Shown in pieces: positions 18,481-27,616 of a DNA stretch of 64,000 nucleotides (position 1 is the first letter of the stretch; each line of letters begins with the position of its first letter). Under the pieces are notes generated by a model, which had not been told where the DNA came from, ran no database searches, and saw only the letters and a list, made by a program, of their open reading frames with translations. The translations under genes and the position numbers were made by a program. The stretch covers positions 160,533 to 224,532 of the forward strand of contig NZ_JACJVO010000020.1 in the NCBI RefSeq assembly GCF_014212055.1, read 5' to 3'. This DNA comes from Cohnella zeiphila (GTDB lineage Bacteria > Bacillota > Bacilli > Paenibacillales > Paenibacillaceae).

Positions 18481-20067
18481 ATGGATACCAAAAAAAGCAG
18501 CACCCGCCTCGTCATCGCGGGACTGCTCCTGGGACTGTTCATGGCCGCGCTCGATCAGACGATCGTGTCCACGGCCATGACGAAGATTATCGAGAAGCTC
18601 GGCGGACTCGACAAGTTCGTCTGGGTGTACTCGGCCTACATGATCGCGATGGTCGTCGCCACCCCGATCTTCGGCAAGCTGTCCGACATGTTCGGGCGCA
18701 AACGGTTTTTCCTGATGGGAATCACGCTGTTCCTGATCGGATCGATCCTGTGCGGAACGGCGCAGAACATGGATCAGCTGATCATCTACCGCGCGCTTCA
18801 AGGGATCGGCGGCGGCGCGCTGATGCCGATCGTGTTCACGATTATTTTCGACCTGTTCCCTCAAGAGAAGCGCGGCAAAATGATGGGGCTCTTCGGAGCG
18901 GTATTCGGCCTGTCGAGCGTGTTCGGTCCGATCATGGGCGCGACGATCACCGACAACATCAGCTGGCGCTGGATCTTCTACATCAACGTTCCGATCGGCG
19001 TTCTGGCGTTCGCGTTCATTCTGGCCGGCTACCACGAGTCTGCGAACCGGCGCAAGCAGGTAATCGACTGGCTGGGCGCGATTTTGCTCGCCGGAGCGAT
19101 TCTGTCGCTGATGTTCGGCCTGGAGCTCGGCGGCACGGACGGCTGGGCGTGGGGCTCCTGGAAGACCGTCTCGCTGTTCGTCGCATCGGGCGCATTGCTT
19201 CTGCTCTTCCTGTGGGCGGAAGCGAAAGCCAAAGACCCGATCATCGCTCTTGGCCTGTTCAAAGGACGCCTGTTCACGAGCAGCATGATGATCAGCCTGC
19301 TGTACGGGGGCGTCATGATCGCCGCCGCGACCTACATTCCGCTGTTCATCCAAGGCGTCTTCCACAAGACGGCCACCCAGACCAGCACCGTGCTCACCCC
19401 GATGATGCTCGGCGTCGTCGTCAGCAGCCAGATCGGCGGCCGCTTCGCCACCAAGTTCAGGTTCCGCGACTCGATGGTCGCGTCCGCCCTTACGCTGCTC
19501 GTCGGGTGCGCGCTGCTCGGCTTCGCGATGGATCTGTCGACCAGCCGGCTCGTCATCACGCTGTACATGGTCGTCGTCGGTCTCGGCATGGGCATCTCGT
19601 TCTCGCTGCTCAACATCTCGACGCTCAGCTCGGTGCCTCCGCAGTATAAAGGGTCGGCGTCGTCGCTCATTACGTTCTTCCGGACGATCGGTTCGGCGGT
19701 GGGCGTCACCGTTTTCGGCGCGCTGCAGAAGGGCCATTTCCAATCCGCGGTCAAGTCGATGCCGGGCGCGAATCCGGAGATGGCGGGACAGATCAAGAGC
19801 GGCCAGGCGCTGCTCGACCCGGCTCTCCAAGCGAAGATGGGCATTCCGGCCGACGTGCTGAACACGCTGCTGACGAAGCTGGGCGACTCGATCATCTATA
19901 TTTTCCAATGGTCGGTCATTCTGCCGATCGGCGCCCTGATCTTCGCCCTCCTTATGGGCAAAGCCCGTCTACCGGCCCCGCAAGCGGCCGCTCCGGGCGG
20001 CGGCGGCGGATCGCATGGCGGAGGAGACGCGGCGAAAAAGCCCGAGCCGTCTTTTCAGCGGAGCTGA
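18481..20067 (+). CDS. MFS multidrug exporter, DHA2 (EmrB/QacA) family
   Basis: A 528-residue drug:proton antiporter with 14 predicted membrane helices. Motif A is GKLSDMFGRKRF after helix 2, and motif C-like ALQGIGGGALMPI and GLFGAVFGLSSVFGPIMG are visible. The tail is Gly/His-rich (AAPGGGGGSHGGGD). The ATG at 18481 follows GGGAGAG; a longer in-frame start at 18397 would include the promoter and operator, so it is rejected. The padR gene follows 6 bases after the stop. Substrates are unknown; induction by a ligand of PadR is likely. Confidence 0.9.
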   Translation: MDTKKSSTRLVIAGLLLGLFMAALDQTIVSTAMTKIIEKLGGLDKFVWVYSAYMIAMVVATPIFGKLSDMFGRKRFFLMGITLFLIGSILCGTAQNMDQLIIYRALQGIGGGALMPIVFTIIFDLFPQEKRGKMMGLFGAVFGLSSVFGPIMGATITDNISWRWIFYINVPIGVLAFAFILAGYHESANRRKQVIDWLGAILLAGAILSLMFGLELGGTDGWAWGSWKTVSLFVASGALLLLFLWAEAKAKDPIIALGLFKGRLFTSSMMISLLYGGVMIAAATYIPLFIQGVFHKTATQTSTVLTPMMLGVVVSSQIGGRFATKFRFRDSMVASALTLLVGCALLGFAMDLSTSRLVITLYMVVVGLGMGISFSLLNISTLSSVPPQYKGSASSLITFFRTIGSAVGVTVFGALQKGHFQSAVKSMPGANPEMAGQIKSGQALLDPALQAKMGIPADVLNTLLTKLGDSIIYIFQWSVILPIGALIFALLMGKARLPAPQAAAPGGGGGSHGGGDAAKKPEPSFQRS

Positions 20068-20073
20068 CGCGCC

Positions 20074-20655
20074 ATGTCCATGAAGATGATGGTGCTCGGC
20101 CTGCTGATGGAGTATGACCGCCATCCGTACGACATGAGGCAGGCCATCAATGACCGCAATTGGAACTATGCATTCAAATTGAGGGACGGCTCGCTTTATT
20201 ACGCGGTCGATCAGCTTCGCGAGAGCGGGCTGATCGAAGCTTCGGAAGTGGTGCCCGTTCCCGGGGAGCATCGGCCGGACAAGACGATTTACCGCATTAC
20301 GGAAGCCGGCCGCGAGAAGTTCCTGGAGCTGTTCTATGCGCAGTTGGAGCAGAGCGCCTATCCGCAGCATCCGATGATGATGGCGATGCCTTTCTTGAGG
20401 CACGCCAATCAGGAGCGGATCGCGGAGATCGCCGAGCGCCAACTGGAAGCTTGCCGGAAGCGAATCGAGAAGATGGAAGCCAAGCTTCAGGAACGCGGGA
20501 ATATCATGCCCAGCAGTTCGAAGCGCATGCTGGACGGCATGATTCTGTATGGCCGGGCAGAGTTGGCGTGGCTTACGGATACGCTGGAAGAGGCGCGCTC
20601 CGGCCGCTTCGCCGAAGAGCGCGGTCCCGACGGCAAGTGGCGAAAGATCGACTAG
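20074..20655 (+). CDS. PadR-family transcriptional regulator
   Basis: A 193-residue protein. The N-terminal winged helix (LGLLMEYDRHPYDMRQAIND, then LRDGSLYYAVDQLRESGLI and the wing KTIYRITEAGREKF) is the PadR domain. The C-terminal part (about 100-180) is a helical dimerisation region. It starts 6 bases after the exporter stop, so the regulator is in the operon it probably represses. See the paired palindromes at 18413-18455. Confidence 0.9.
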   Translation: MSMKMMVLGLLMEYDRHPYDMRQAINDRNWNYAFKLRDGSLYYAVDQLRESGLIEASEVVPVPGEHRPDKTIYRITEAGREKFLELFYAQLEQSAYPQHPMMMAMPFLRHANQERIAEIAERQLEACRKRIEKMEAKLQERGNIMPSSSKRMLDGMILYGRAELAWLTDTLEEARSGRFAEERGPDGKWRKID

Positions 20656-20678
20656 CATACGGAGTAGTACAGGGAGGC

Positions 20679-20718
20679 GATTCTTCCGGCACGAGCGGGT
20701 GCCGGAGGAATCGTCTTT
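20679..20718 (+). terminator. Terminator of the exporter-padR operon
   Basis: A stem of about 14 bp (GATTCTTCCGGCAC with GTGCCGGAGGAATC) is followed by GTCTTTT. It also lies between converging genes. Confidence 0.75.
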
Positions 20719-20730
20719 TGGCGTGCGGAA

Positions 20731-21696
20731 TTAACTTTCGAAGTAATGACCTTGCTCGATATCCTCCATCAGCGCAGGTTGTACGGGCCGCCATCCCAAT
20801 CGCTCCTGAGTCAAAGCGCTCGACACCGGGTTGTCGGTCGATGCGAACGTTCCGAGCCAGCCGAAGTGCGAACCTGCTTTATCGACGCCTATGCCGGCCA
20901 CGGGCAAGTTCAAGCGGCGGCCGATGACGCCGGCGATATCGCGAAAGGGAACGCCTTCGTCTGCCACCGCATGAAGGCGCGATCCGGCCGGAGCTTTCTC
21001 CAGGGCGAGCCTGAACAGGTTTGCCGCATCGAGGCGATGCACGGCGGGCCAGCGGTTGGCCCCGGCTCCTACGTAGGCGGAGATGCCCTTCTTGCGAGCA
21101 ATGCCGATCAGGCTGGGGAATAAGCCATGCTTATCGTCATGGCTGTGCACGAGCGGGGGGATGCGCACGATCGAGGAGCGAATTCCCCGTTTGGCTAACG
21201 CCAGCGTCGCTGCTTCCGAAGGGATGCGCAGTTTTCCTGCGGATGTAGGATCGGGCGCGTCGTCTTCCGTTCCGAGCCGGTTCGGCGCGAGGGTCATGGT
21301 CGGCATGGCGACGACAAGAGCGCGGTCGCGCCCCGCGAGCGCGGCGCCGAGCGTCTCGACGGCGCGCCGGTCCGTCTCGACGGCCGCCGTCATGAATCTC
21401 AATGCCGCATGGCGCGGGCTGCCCCCGAGCAAAATCCGAAGGCGAGTGGAGAGACTCGCATGGGAGAACTTGTGGAAAAAGGCCGTATGAATAACGCCGT
21501 CCGCGTCGGCGGCGCCCCTACTCAGGCATTCCGGGTTCTCGATCGAACCCACACGTGCCTGGGCCCCTGCGGCCATGAGCCGATTGGCCGCCTCTTCGGA
21601 ACGAACAAGACCGACGACCTGATGCCCTGCTTCGATAAGCTCGCGAACAATCGCCGATCCAATGAACCCGGACGCCCCGGTGACAAATACGCGCAT
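20731..21696 (-). CDS. NAD-dependent epimerase/dehydratase-like extended SDR protein
   Basis: A 321-residue Rossmann-fold protein. TGASGFIGSAIV near the N-terminus is the TGxxGxxG dinucleotide motif. The YxxxK catalytic pair of classical SDRs is not evident (the expected region reads KLRIPSEAATLALAKRG), so it may be a reductase with altered chemistry or a regulatory NAD(P)-binding protein. ATG follows GAGGAGGAC. It lies downstream of the AraC gene at 21871 on the same strand with its own probable TATACT box, which suggests AraC control. Confidence 0.8.
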   Translation of the reverse strand: MRVFVTGASGFIGSAIVRELIEAGHQVVGLVRSEEAANRLMAAGAQARVGSIENPECLSRGAADADGVIHTAFFHKFSHASLSTRLRILLGGSPRHAALRFMTAAVETDRRAVETLGAALAGRDRALVVAMPTMTLAPNRLGTEDDAPDPTSAGKLRIPSEAATLALAKRGIRSSIVRIPPLVHSHDDKHGLFPSLIGIARKKGISAYVGAGANRWPAVHRLDAANLFRLALEKAPAGSRLHAVADEGVPFRDIAGVIGRRLNLPVAGIGVDKAGSHFGWLGTFASTDNPVSSALTQERLGWRPVQPALMEDIEQGHYFES

Positions 21697-21820
21697 AGGA
21701 TGTCCTCCTCTTTCAGTCGAGTAACTAGGCTTAGTATAGAAAGAATCCTGCCTGGATCTTTGCCACTTCCGGGCAACTTCTTGTCTGATTCAACGGAATG
21801 CGATCCGGCCCTGACGGCGG

Positions 21821-21854
21821 AAAAAGAAAACCCGCCAAGCCCTAGGGCCGCGGG
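21821..21854 (-). terminator. Terminator of the AraC gene
   Basis: On the minus strand CCCGC and GCGGG pair around CCCTAGGGC, followed by TTTTCTTTTT, 17 bases after the stop codon. Confidence 0.7.
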
Positions 21855-21870
21855 TGCGAGGATCTGCCGG

Positions 21871-22806
21871 TCATGGTTGACGCCATCTGGCGATATCCCT
21901 GCTTGGAGGGTTGCCGAAAAAACGGCTGTAATCCCGGCTGAACTGGGAATCGCTCACGTACCCTACCAGCCGGCATGCCCTCGTTGCGTCCGTTTGGCCG
22001 GACAGCATCAAACGCCTGGCTTCTTGAAGGCGCAGCGCTTTCTGGTACTGCAAAGGACTCATCGCCGTGACGGACTTGAAATGCTCGCGAAACGTCGTCT
22101 CGCTCATATGGACCATTTCGGCCAACTCCGCGACCTTGAACGGTTGGGAGAAATGGCTCCGGAGCCAGTCGATCGCTTTCGCGACGCGCTGCACGCCGGA
22201 GTCCGCGAATCCAGTCTCGGCAAGGTATACGCCGATGGGGCTGCGCAGGAGCCGAATCAAAATCTCTTCCGCCACGAGAGGGGCAAGCCATTTGGCATCG
22301 CCGGGATCGGACAGGCAGCGGACCAGTCTGGCCACGGCATTGATCGTATCCGGATCGGCGTCCGTGACATAACCCGCCCTTCTGTTGCGAACCGTCGGCA
22401 ATCCCTGCGGATACACCTTCAGGACCGATTCGGCGGTCTTTTGCGGGTCGAGAAGCAGCCCCACGCCCAAAAACGGATCGGAAGGGCCGGCCTGAACGGT
22501 CTGCATGGTTACCGGCAAGGCAACGGGGGTAACGAAAATTCGCGCCCCGCCGTACTCATAGATCTCCTGGCCTACCTTAACGATCTTTTTCCCTTGCGCG
22601 GCAATGCCGACAGCGGGCGAATAGATCGTATGGAAGCTATCTGCAACGTCTATTTGCGAATACCGATTGAGGTACAACCCGGGGATGCGACCGCCAAAAG
22701 CCCCGTCATGCGGAGTATGAGCGTCGATCAGGCTTGCCAACCGGGCTGTCTCCCGTTCGATCGGTTCTGCGGCTTTGCCCGCCGAATGCTCATGGAACGT
22801 CCTCAT
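21871..22806 (-). CDS. AraC-family transcriptional regulator with AraC_N domain
   Basis: A 311-residue regulator. The N-terminal domain (about 10-165, including IYSPAVGIAAQGKKIVKVG and TPVALPVTMQT) matches the AraC_N ligand domain, and the C-terminal 100 residues carry two helix-turn-helices (KVAELAEMVHMSETTFREHF and ACRLVGYVSDSQFSRDYSRF). The neighbouring SDR gene downstream is a likely target. I chose the ATG at 22806 with AGGAG about 13 bases upstream; an upstream in-frame ATG at 22854 has no ribosome binding site. Confidence 0.88.
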   Translation of the reverse strand: MRTFHEHSAGKAAEPIERETARLASLIDAHTPHDGAFGGRIPGLYLNRYSQIDVADSFHTIYSPAVGIAAQGKKIVKVGQEIYEYGGARIFVTPVALPVTMQTVQAGPSDPFLGVGLLLDPQKTAESVLKVYPQGLPTVRNRRAGYVTDADPDTINAVARLVRCLSDPGDAKWLAPLVAEEILIRLLRSPIGVYLAETGFADSGVQRVAKAIDWLRSHFSQPFKVAELAEMVHMSETTFREHFKSVTAMSPLQYQKALRLQEARRLMLSGQTDATRACRLVGYVSDSQFSRDYSRFFGNPPSRDIARWRQP

Positions 22807-22866
22807 CGTTACGATACAACTCCTAAGTGTTTCTTGTTGCTTATACCATAACACACGGCCCTTTCC

Positions 22867-22889
22867 TTCGAAATCCCCGTCGGTCAGGA
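22867..22889 (+). repeat. Single copy of dispersed repeat family A
   Basis: TTCGAAATCCC followed by CGTCGGTCAGGA differs by two bases in the second half from the copy at 7860-7882. It lies in the divergent intergenic region between the AraC and UMF1 genes. Confidence 0.65.
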
Positions 22890-23006
22890 CGCTTTTCGAA
22901 AGCCGAAAAGAACATTAAATCCGTGTAAACTTTCCTCCGGCGGACAGGAAACGTCCCGTCGTCGTCGAAATGAATGGTCACAACCACTACGCGAGGAGAG
23001 TTTCCT

Positions 23007-24302
23007 TTGCAGGACGATAAAAAATCGGTGCGCGCCTGGATCTGGTACGATTGGGCGAATTCCGCGTTCGCCACTACGATCATGGCGGCGGTCATGCCGA
23101 CCTTTTACGGCAGCGTCGCGGCAGCCGGCGTGAAGGGGGCCAGCTCCTATTGGGGCTTCACCCAGACGATCGCGGCAGTGCTCGTGGCCGTTCTGTCGCC
23201 GTTGCTCGGCGCGATCGCGGACCAGGCGGGCGCCAAGAAGAAGTTCCTCCGCGTCTTCTCCTGGATCGGCGCGCTCGCATGCGCCGCCATGCTCGGCATC
23301 GGCGAGGGCGACTGGCTGCTCGCTTCCATTCTCGTCATCATCGGGATGATCGGCTTCGGGACGGGAAGCGCGTTCTACGATGCGCTGCTCAACGATGTCG
23401 TCCCGCCGGCCCGGCGGGAGACCGTCAGCGCGCAAGGGTATGCGATGGGCTACCTGGGCGGAGGAATTCTGCTCGCGCTCGACCTCGCGATCATCCTGAA
23501 GCCGGAGCTGTTCGGCATCCCGGACACCGCCACGGCATCGCGAATCTCCTTCTTCTCGGTAGCCGTTTGGTGGATCGTGTTTTCGCTGCCGCTGTTCCGC
23601 CATGTGACCGAGCCCGGGCGAACGGATGGCGTCCGCACCAAGGCGGCGGAGCTTGTCAAAGAAGGCGCGGCAAGACTGAAGGACACGCTGTTCGGCATTC
23701 GGCGCTATCCCGAGCTGTTCAAGTTCATGCTCGCCTACTGGTTCTTCTTCGACGGGATCAACACGGTCATCGTCATGGCGACAAGCTACGGAACCGACAT
23801 CGGCATCGGCCAAAGCCAATTGATCGGCGCCCTCCTCATCACCCAGATCGTCGGCTTTCCCGCGACCTGGCTGTTCGGCCGCCTCGCGAACCGGATCGGC
23901 GGGAAAACGATGCTGTACGCTTCGCTCGCGACGTACCTGGTCATCGTCGTGCTCGGCTACTTCATGACGACGGCGCTGCATTTCTTCGCGCTGGCGATTC
24001 TGGTCGGCCTCGTCCAGGGCGGCGCCCAATCGACGTCCCGGGCGATTTACAGCCGAATGATTCCGCCCGGCCGCACGGCCGAATTCAACGGCTTCCTCAG
24101 CTTCTCCAGCCGCTTCTTCTCGCTGCTGGGCCCGCTCGTCTTCGGCGTCGTAGGGCTCGCGACCGGGTCCAGCCGGCCGGCGCTGCTGGCGATCGCCGCG
24201 TTTTTCGTGATCGGCATCGCGCTTCTGACCCTCGTCGATCTCGACAAGGGCCGAGCGGAAGCCATCTCTTCCACGGGGCAGGAGACGGCGCTTCCTTTCT
24301 GA
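23007..24302 (+). CDS. MFS transporter, UMF1 (Atg22-like) family
   Basis: A 431-residue membrane protein with 12 predicted helices. The N-terminal WIWYDWANSAFATTIMA is the signature of the UMF1/Atg22-like family of the major facilitator superfamily, whose bacterial substrates are mostly unknown. Further family marks are QGYAMGYLGGG and QGGAQSTSRAIYSRMIPPG. The start is TTG at 23007 with AGGAG 8 bases upstream, directly before QDDKKSVRAW. It is transcribed away from the AraC gene. No terminator is obvious after it. Confidence 0.88.
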   Translation: MQDDKKSVRAWIWYDWANSAFATTIMAAVMPTFYGSVAAAGVKGASSYWGFTQTIAAVLVAVLSPLLGAIADQAGAKKKFLRVFSWIGALACAAMLGIGEGDWLLASILVIIGMIGFGTGSAFYDALLNDVVPPARRETVSAQGYAMGYLGGGILLALDLAIILKPELFGIPDTATASRISFFSVAVWWIVFSLPLFRHVTEPGRTDGVRTKAAELVKEGAARLKDTLFGIRRYPELFKFMLAYWFFFDGINTVIVMATSYGTDIGIGQSQLIGALLITQIVGFPATWLFGRLANRIGGKTMLYASLATYLVIVVLGYFMTTALHFFALAILVGLVQGGAQSTSRAIYSRMIPPGRTAEFNGFLSFSSRFFSLLGPLVFGVVGLATGSSRPALLAIAAFFVIGIALLTLVDLDKGRAEAISSTGQETALPF

Positions 24303-24484
24303 TTTTTTACCCTCTGTTTTTTCTTTGTCTCTCGGTAAATATGCCTAGCGATTGGGCACTTCGGATCAGTCGGGCGACGAAATGGAGTCATATTTCGACA
24401 TTTCGTCCCCCATTCAACGGCGTTATTAATCCGTAGGTCCCACAATTTGTCCAAAAAAAGGTATACTTGCTCCTAGGAATTAAG

Positions 24485-24490
24485 TATAAT
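24485..24490 (+). promoter_or_regulatory. Putative -10 box of cheX
   Basis: TATAAT lies 69 bases before the cheX start. No convincing -35 box is present at the standard distance. Confidence 0.4.
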
Positions 24491-24558
24491 GGAGGTAACG
24501 CATACCGGATAGCAAGTTCCGGGAGTTTCAGATTAAGCTTAGGGGGCGCCGTTCCGAC

Positions 24559-25017
24559 ATGAAGGCAGAATACATCAACCCGTTTTTGGAGTCCGCGCGC
24601 AACGTTATCGAGCAAATGGTGCAGATCAGGCCCAGCACCGGCCAGCTGGCGATCAAGGACATCCAGCTCATCGATCACTACGTCTGGATTGAGATTGGAA
24701 TGAGCGGCCAGATGAGCGGGAACATCGTATTCGGATTGAGCGAATCCGTCGCATTGAAGATGATATCGGCGATGATGGGGGGCTTCGTCATAACGGAGAT
24801 CGACGAGATGGGCAAGAGCGCGATCTCTGAACTCGGCAACATGATCAGCGGCAATGCCAGCACGCTGCTGTACAACCAGGGCGTTCAAGTCGATATTACG
24901 CCGCCCCGCGTCCTTCACGCCGATATCGCCAGGGATTTGAAGACGGGCAAGGCATTGGCCGTTCCGCTGATCATGGACGGAATCGGCGAGATGGAGATTC
25001 AAGTGCTGATTGCATAA
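24559..25017 (+). CDS. cheX: Chemotaxis phosphatase CheX
   Basis: A 152-residue protein of the CheX/CheC/FliY phosphatase family, which removes phosphate from CheY-P. Typical features are the N-terminal NPFLESARNVIEQM, the central ISAMMGGFVITEIDEMGKSA and the catalytic helix motif ISELGNMISGNAS with the E-x2-N pair. The ATG is preceded by GGGGGCG. It stands alone here; the MCP gene at 11.7 kb is the only other chemotaxis gene in the window. Confidence 0.9.
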   Translation: MKAEYINPFLESARNVIEQMVQIRPSTGQLAIKDIQLIDHYVWIEIGMSGQMSGNIVFGLSESVALKMISAMMGGFVITEIDEMGKSAISELGNMISGNASTLLYNQGVQVDITPPRVLHADIARDLKTGKALAVPLIMDGIGEMEIQVLIA

Positions 25018-25079
25018 CGCGATCGACAGCCGGTCGGATTTGCGAATCGGCCGCGCCGCCATTATACTGAGGATGAACG

Positions 25080-25100
25080 GAGCCCCGGAAGGGGCTCTTT
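25080..25100 (+). terminator. Short GC-rich hairpin after cheX
   Basis: GAGCCCC and GGGGCTC with a GGAA loop are followed by only three T residues. It is a weak terminator candidate. Confidence 0.45.
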
Positions 25101-25241
25101 GCATGATGCGAATACGGTGCGGAACGGACAGGACCGTCAGAACCATGGGTTTGACGGATTTTGATGCCTTCCGGAAGCTGCGTGCGCTGAAAGTCCCGGC
25201 TGAGAGCGGGACTTCGGCGGGAAGGAACGGAGGGATCGGCC

Positions 25242-26024
25242 GTGAAAGCGACGCTGAAAGGGCGTGTCGTTCTGATCACCGGCGCGTCGAGCGGAATCGG
25301 CGCCGAAACCGCGGCGCTGCTTGCCGAACGGGGCGCCGTGCCGGTGCTGGCCGCGCGATCCGCGGACAAGCTTCGTGACGCGGCCGCCCGGATTCGCGGG
25401 GAGCATCTGACGGTGCCGATGGACGTCGCCGACGACGAGTCGGTAGCCGAAGGGGTGCGGCGCGCGGAAGAGAAGTACGGGCGAATCGACGTGCTGGTAA
25501 ACAATGCGGGCTACGGAGAGTTCGTCCCGTTCGAACGGACGACGGTCTCGCAATTTCAGGGGATGATGGACGTCAACCTGATGGGAGCCGTCCGCTGCGT
25601 CAAGGCGGTGCTGCCGCGAATGGCGGCGGCGCGTTCCGGCCACATTGTCAACGTGGCGTCGATCGCAGGCAAGATCGGCACGGCGAAAACGACGGCCTAC
25701 TCGGCGTCCAAGCACGCGCTGCTCGGCTTCACGAGCGCGCTCCGGCAGGAGTGCAAAGGTATGGGCATCGTCGTGTCGGCGATCAACCCCGGTCCGATCG
25801 ACACGCCGTTCTTCGATCGGGCGGATCCGGACGGCACGTACGTGCGGAATCTGGGCCGCTTCATGCTGAAGCCCGAGCAAGTCGCGCGGGCGATCGTCGG
25901 GGTGATCGAGCGGCCGAGGCCGGAGAAGGATCTGCCGTTTGTCGCCTCGGTCGGCGCGCGGCTGTTCCAGGTTTTCCCGGCAATGGCGGACAGGCTGCTC
26001 GCCGGGCTGTTGAATAAGAAGTAA
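25242..26024 (+). CDS. Short-chain dehydrogenase/reductase
   Basis: A 260-residue classical SDR. The cofactor motif is TGASSGIGAETA, the NNAG motif is VNNAGYGEF, the catalytic Ser is in NVASIAG and the active-site Tyr/Lys pair is YSASKHA. INPGPIDTPFF follows the active site. It resembles DltE/YqjQ-type oxidoreductases of Bacilli; the substrate is unknown. The start is GTG at 25242 with GGAACGGAGGG upstream. The helicase gene begins 14 bases after its stop, so the two are probably one operon. Confidence 0.9.
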   Translation: MKATLKGRVVLITGASSGIGAETAALLAERGAVPVLAARSADKLRDAAARIRGEHLTVPMDVADDESVAEGVRRAEEKYGRIDVLVNNAGYGEFVPFERTTVSQFQGMMDVNLMGAVRCVKAVLPRMAAARSGHIVNVASIAGKIGTAKTTAYSASKHALLGFTSALRQECKGMGIVVSAINPGPIDTPFFDRADPDGTYVRNLGRFMLKPEQVARAIVGVIERPRPEKDLPFVASVGARLFQVFPAMADRLLAGLLNKK

Positions 26025-26038
26025 GGAGGCTTATGCCG

Positions 26039-27559
26039 ATGACGGAACATAGGCGAACGGAGGCGGACGACGGCGAAGAGAGGACGGCGGCGGAGCGGGA
26101 TCCAGAGCCGGCAGGCGGGAACGGATTCGCATCGCTCGGCTTGGACGAGCGGCTTCTCCATAAGCTCGCCGAGGCGGGCATCGCCAGCCCGACCGCGGTG
26201 CAGGCGGACGCGATTCCGGCGCTGCTGGCCGGACGGGACGGCGTGCTGAGATCGGCGACCGGTACGGGCAAGACGCTGGCGTACGTGCTGCCGCTTCTGC
26301 AGCGGATCGAACCGTCGGCTCGCGAGACGCAGGCGGTCGTATTGGCGCCGACGCAGGAGCTGGCGATGCAGATCGTGCGCGTGGCGGAAGCGTACGGGGA
26401 ACCGCTCGGCATTCGGACGGTCGCGCTGATCGGAGGAGCGGCACTTTCCCGGCAGCTGGAGCGGATGAAGCGGCGCCCGCAGCTCGTCATCGGGACGCCT
26501 GGCCGCGTCCGCGAAGTCGCTTCGCTGAAAAAGCTGCCTCTCCATACGGTAAGGACGGTCGTCGTCGACGAGACCGACCGGGTATTCTCTCTCGGAGGCA
26601 AGGCCGACGTAGAGGGCATCCTGCGCGGAGCGGCCCACGGCCGGCAGACGGTATTCGTCTCCGCGACGCGCTCGGACGCGATGCGGGAGGCGGAGGAGCG
26701 CTGGCTGCGCGATCCGTGGGAGAACGAAGCGGAGGCGGCGGGAAGCGGGCTTTCGCCCGGAATCGAGCATTGGTGCTTCGTCTGCGATCGCCGCAACAAG
26801 ATCGATCTGGTGCGAAGGCTCGTCCGCCATCTGAAGCCGGCGGGAGCGCTTCTGTTCGTCAACGACATCGAGAAGATCGGCGAGCTCCTCGCCAAGCTGC
26901 GCTACGAAGGATTCGCGGTCGAAGCGCTGTATGGCGACACGCCCGGCCGGGAACGCGGCGAGGTCATGCGGAAGTTCCGCCAGGGCCGGGTGAAGCTGCT
27001 GATCGCGACGGACGTCGCCGCCAGAGGACTGGACGTGCCGGGCTTGCCGCTGGTGGTGCAGTTCGAACCCGCCCTCGACGCCGATCATTACGTGCACCGG
27101 GCGGGGCGGACGGGAAGAATGGGGCGCGAGGGCGTATCGATCACGCTGATCGAGCCCCGCGAGCGCTTTATCGCGGCCAAGCTCGGGAAGCAGCTCGGGA
27201 TCGAACTGGCCGAGAAAAGCTTGCGCGAAGGGCAAGTGGTGGACGCCGGGCAGCAGCCCGCCGGGCCGGCCGCGCGCGGAACCGGCGCGGCGGCTTCGGC
27301 TCCGAAGGCCCAAGCGCGAACGGCGCCGGAGCGGAAGCCGCCGGTTGCGGGACGCCCCGGCACTCCGCCGGAGCGAACCGACCGGCGCGGCGCCGAGGGG
27401 AGCGCGCCGGCTCGCCGGGCCGCCTCCCCGGCCGCTGCCCAGCCGGCTCGCCCGGCCAAGGGCAAGGCCGAGCGCAAGCGCGATACCAAAGACAAGGGAG
27501 CGCCCCGCTGGCTCAAGGAGAAGCGCAAGCAAAGCGGCGCTTCCGAGACCGAGACGTAA
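26039..27559 (+). CDS. DEAD-box family ATP-dependent RNA helicase
   Basis: A 506-residue helicase. Visible motifs are Q-like FASLGLDERLLHKLAEAGI, motif I SATGTGKT, Ia PTQELA, Ib TPGR, II DETD (residues 177-180, Thr in place of Ala), III SAT, V ATDVAARGLD and VI HRAGRTGRMG. After about residue 400 the tail is a low-complexity, basic Ala/Pro/Arg/Lys region typical of RNA-binding extensions. I chose the ATG at 26039, 9 bases after AAGGAGG, over the ATG at 26033, which is only 3 bases away. It likely remodels rRNA or mRNA structure. Confidence 0.92.
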   Translation: MTEHRRTEADDGEERTAAERDPEPAGGNGFASLGLDERLLHKLAEAGIASPTAVQADAIPALLAGRDGVLRSATGTGKTLAYVLPLLQRIEPSARETQAVVLAPTQELAMQIVRVAEAYGEPLGIRTVALIGGAALSRQLERMKRRPQLVIGTPGRVREVASLKKLPLHTVRTVVVDETDRVFSLGGKADVEGILRGAAHGRQTVFVSATRSDAMREAEERWLRDPWENEAEAAGSGLSPGIEHWCFVCDRRNKIDLVRRLVRHLKPAGALLFVNDIEKIGELLAKLRYEGFAVEALYGDTPGRERGEVMRKFRQGRVKLLIATDVAARGLDVPGLPLVVQFEPALDADHYVHRAGRTGRMGREGVSITLIEPRERFIAAKLGKQLGIELAEKSLREGQVVDAGQQPAGPAARGTGAAASAPKAQARTAPERKPPVAGRPGTPPERTDRRGAEGSAPARRAASPAAAQPARPAKGKAERKRDTKDKGAPRWLKEKRKQSGASETET

Positions 27560-27577
27560 AACCGTATCTCCCTCCAG

Positions 27578-27616
27578 AAAAGGGCATCGCCGTCCGAGGA
27601 CGGCGATGCCCTTTTC
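27578..27616 (+). terminator. Terminator of the SDR-helicase operon
   Basis: A perfect 16-bp stem (AAAAGGGCATCGCCGT and its complement) has a short loop and ends in CCCTTTTCTT. Confidence 0.92.
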
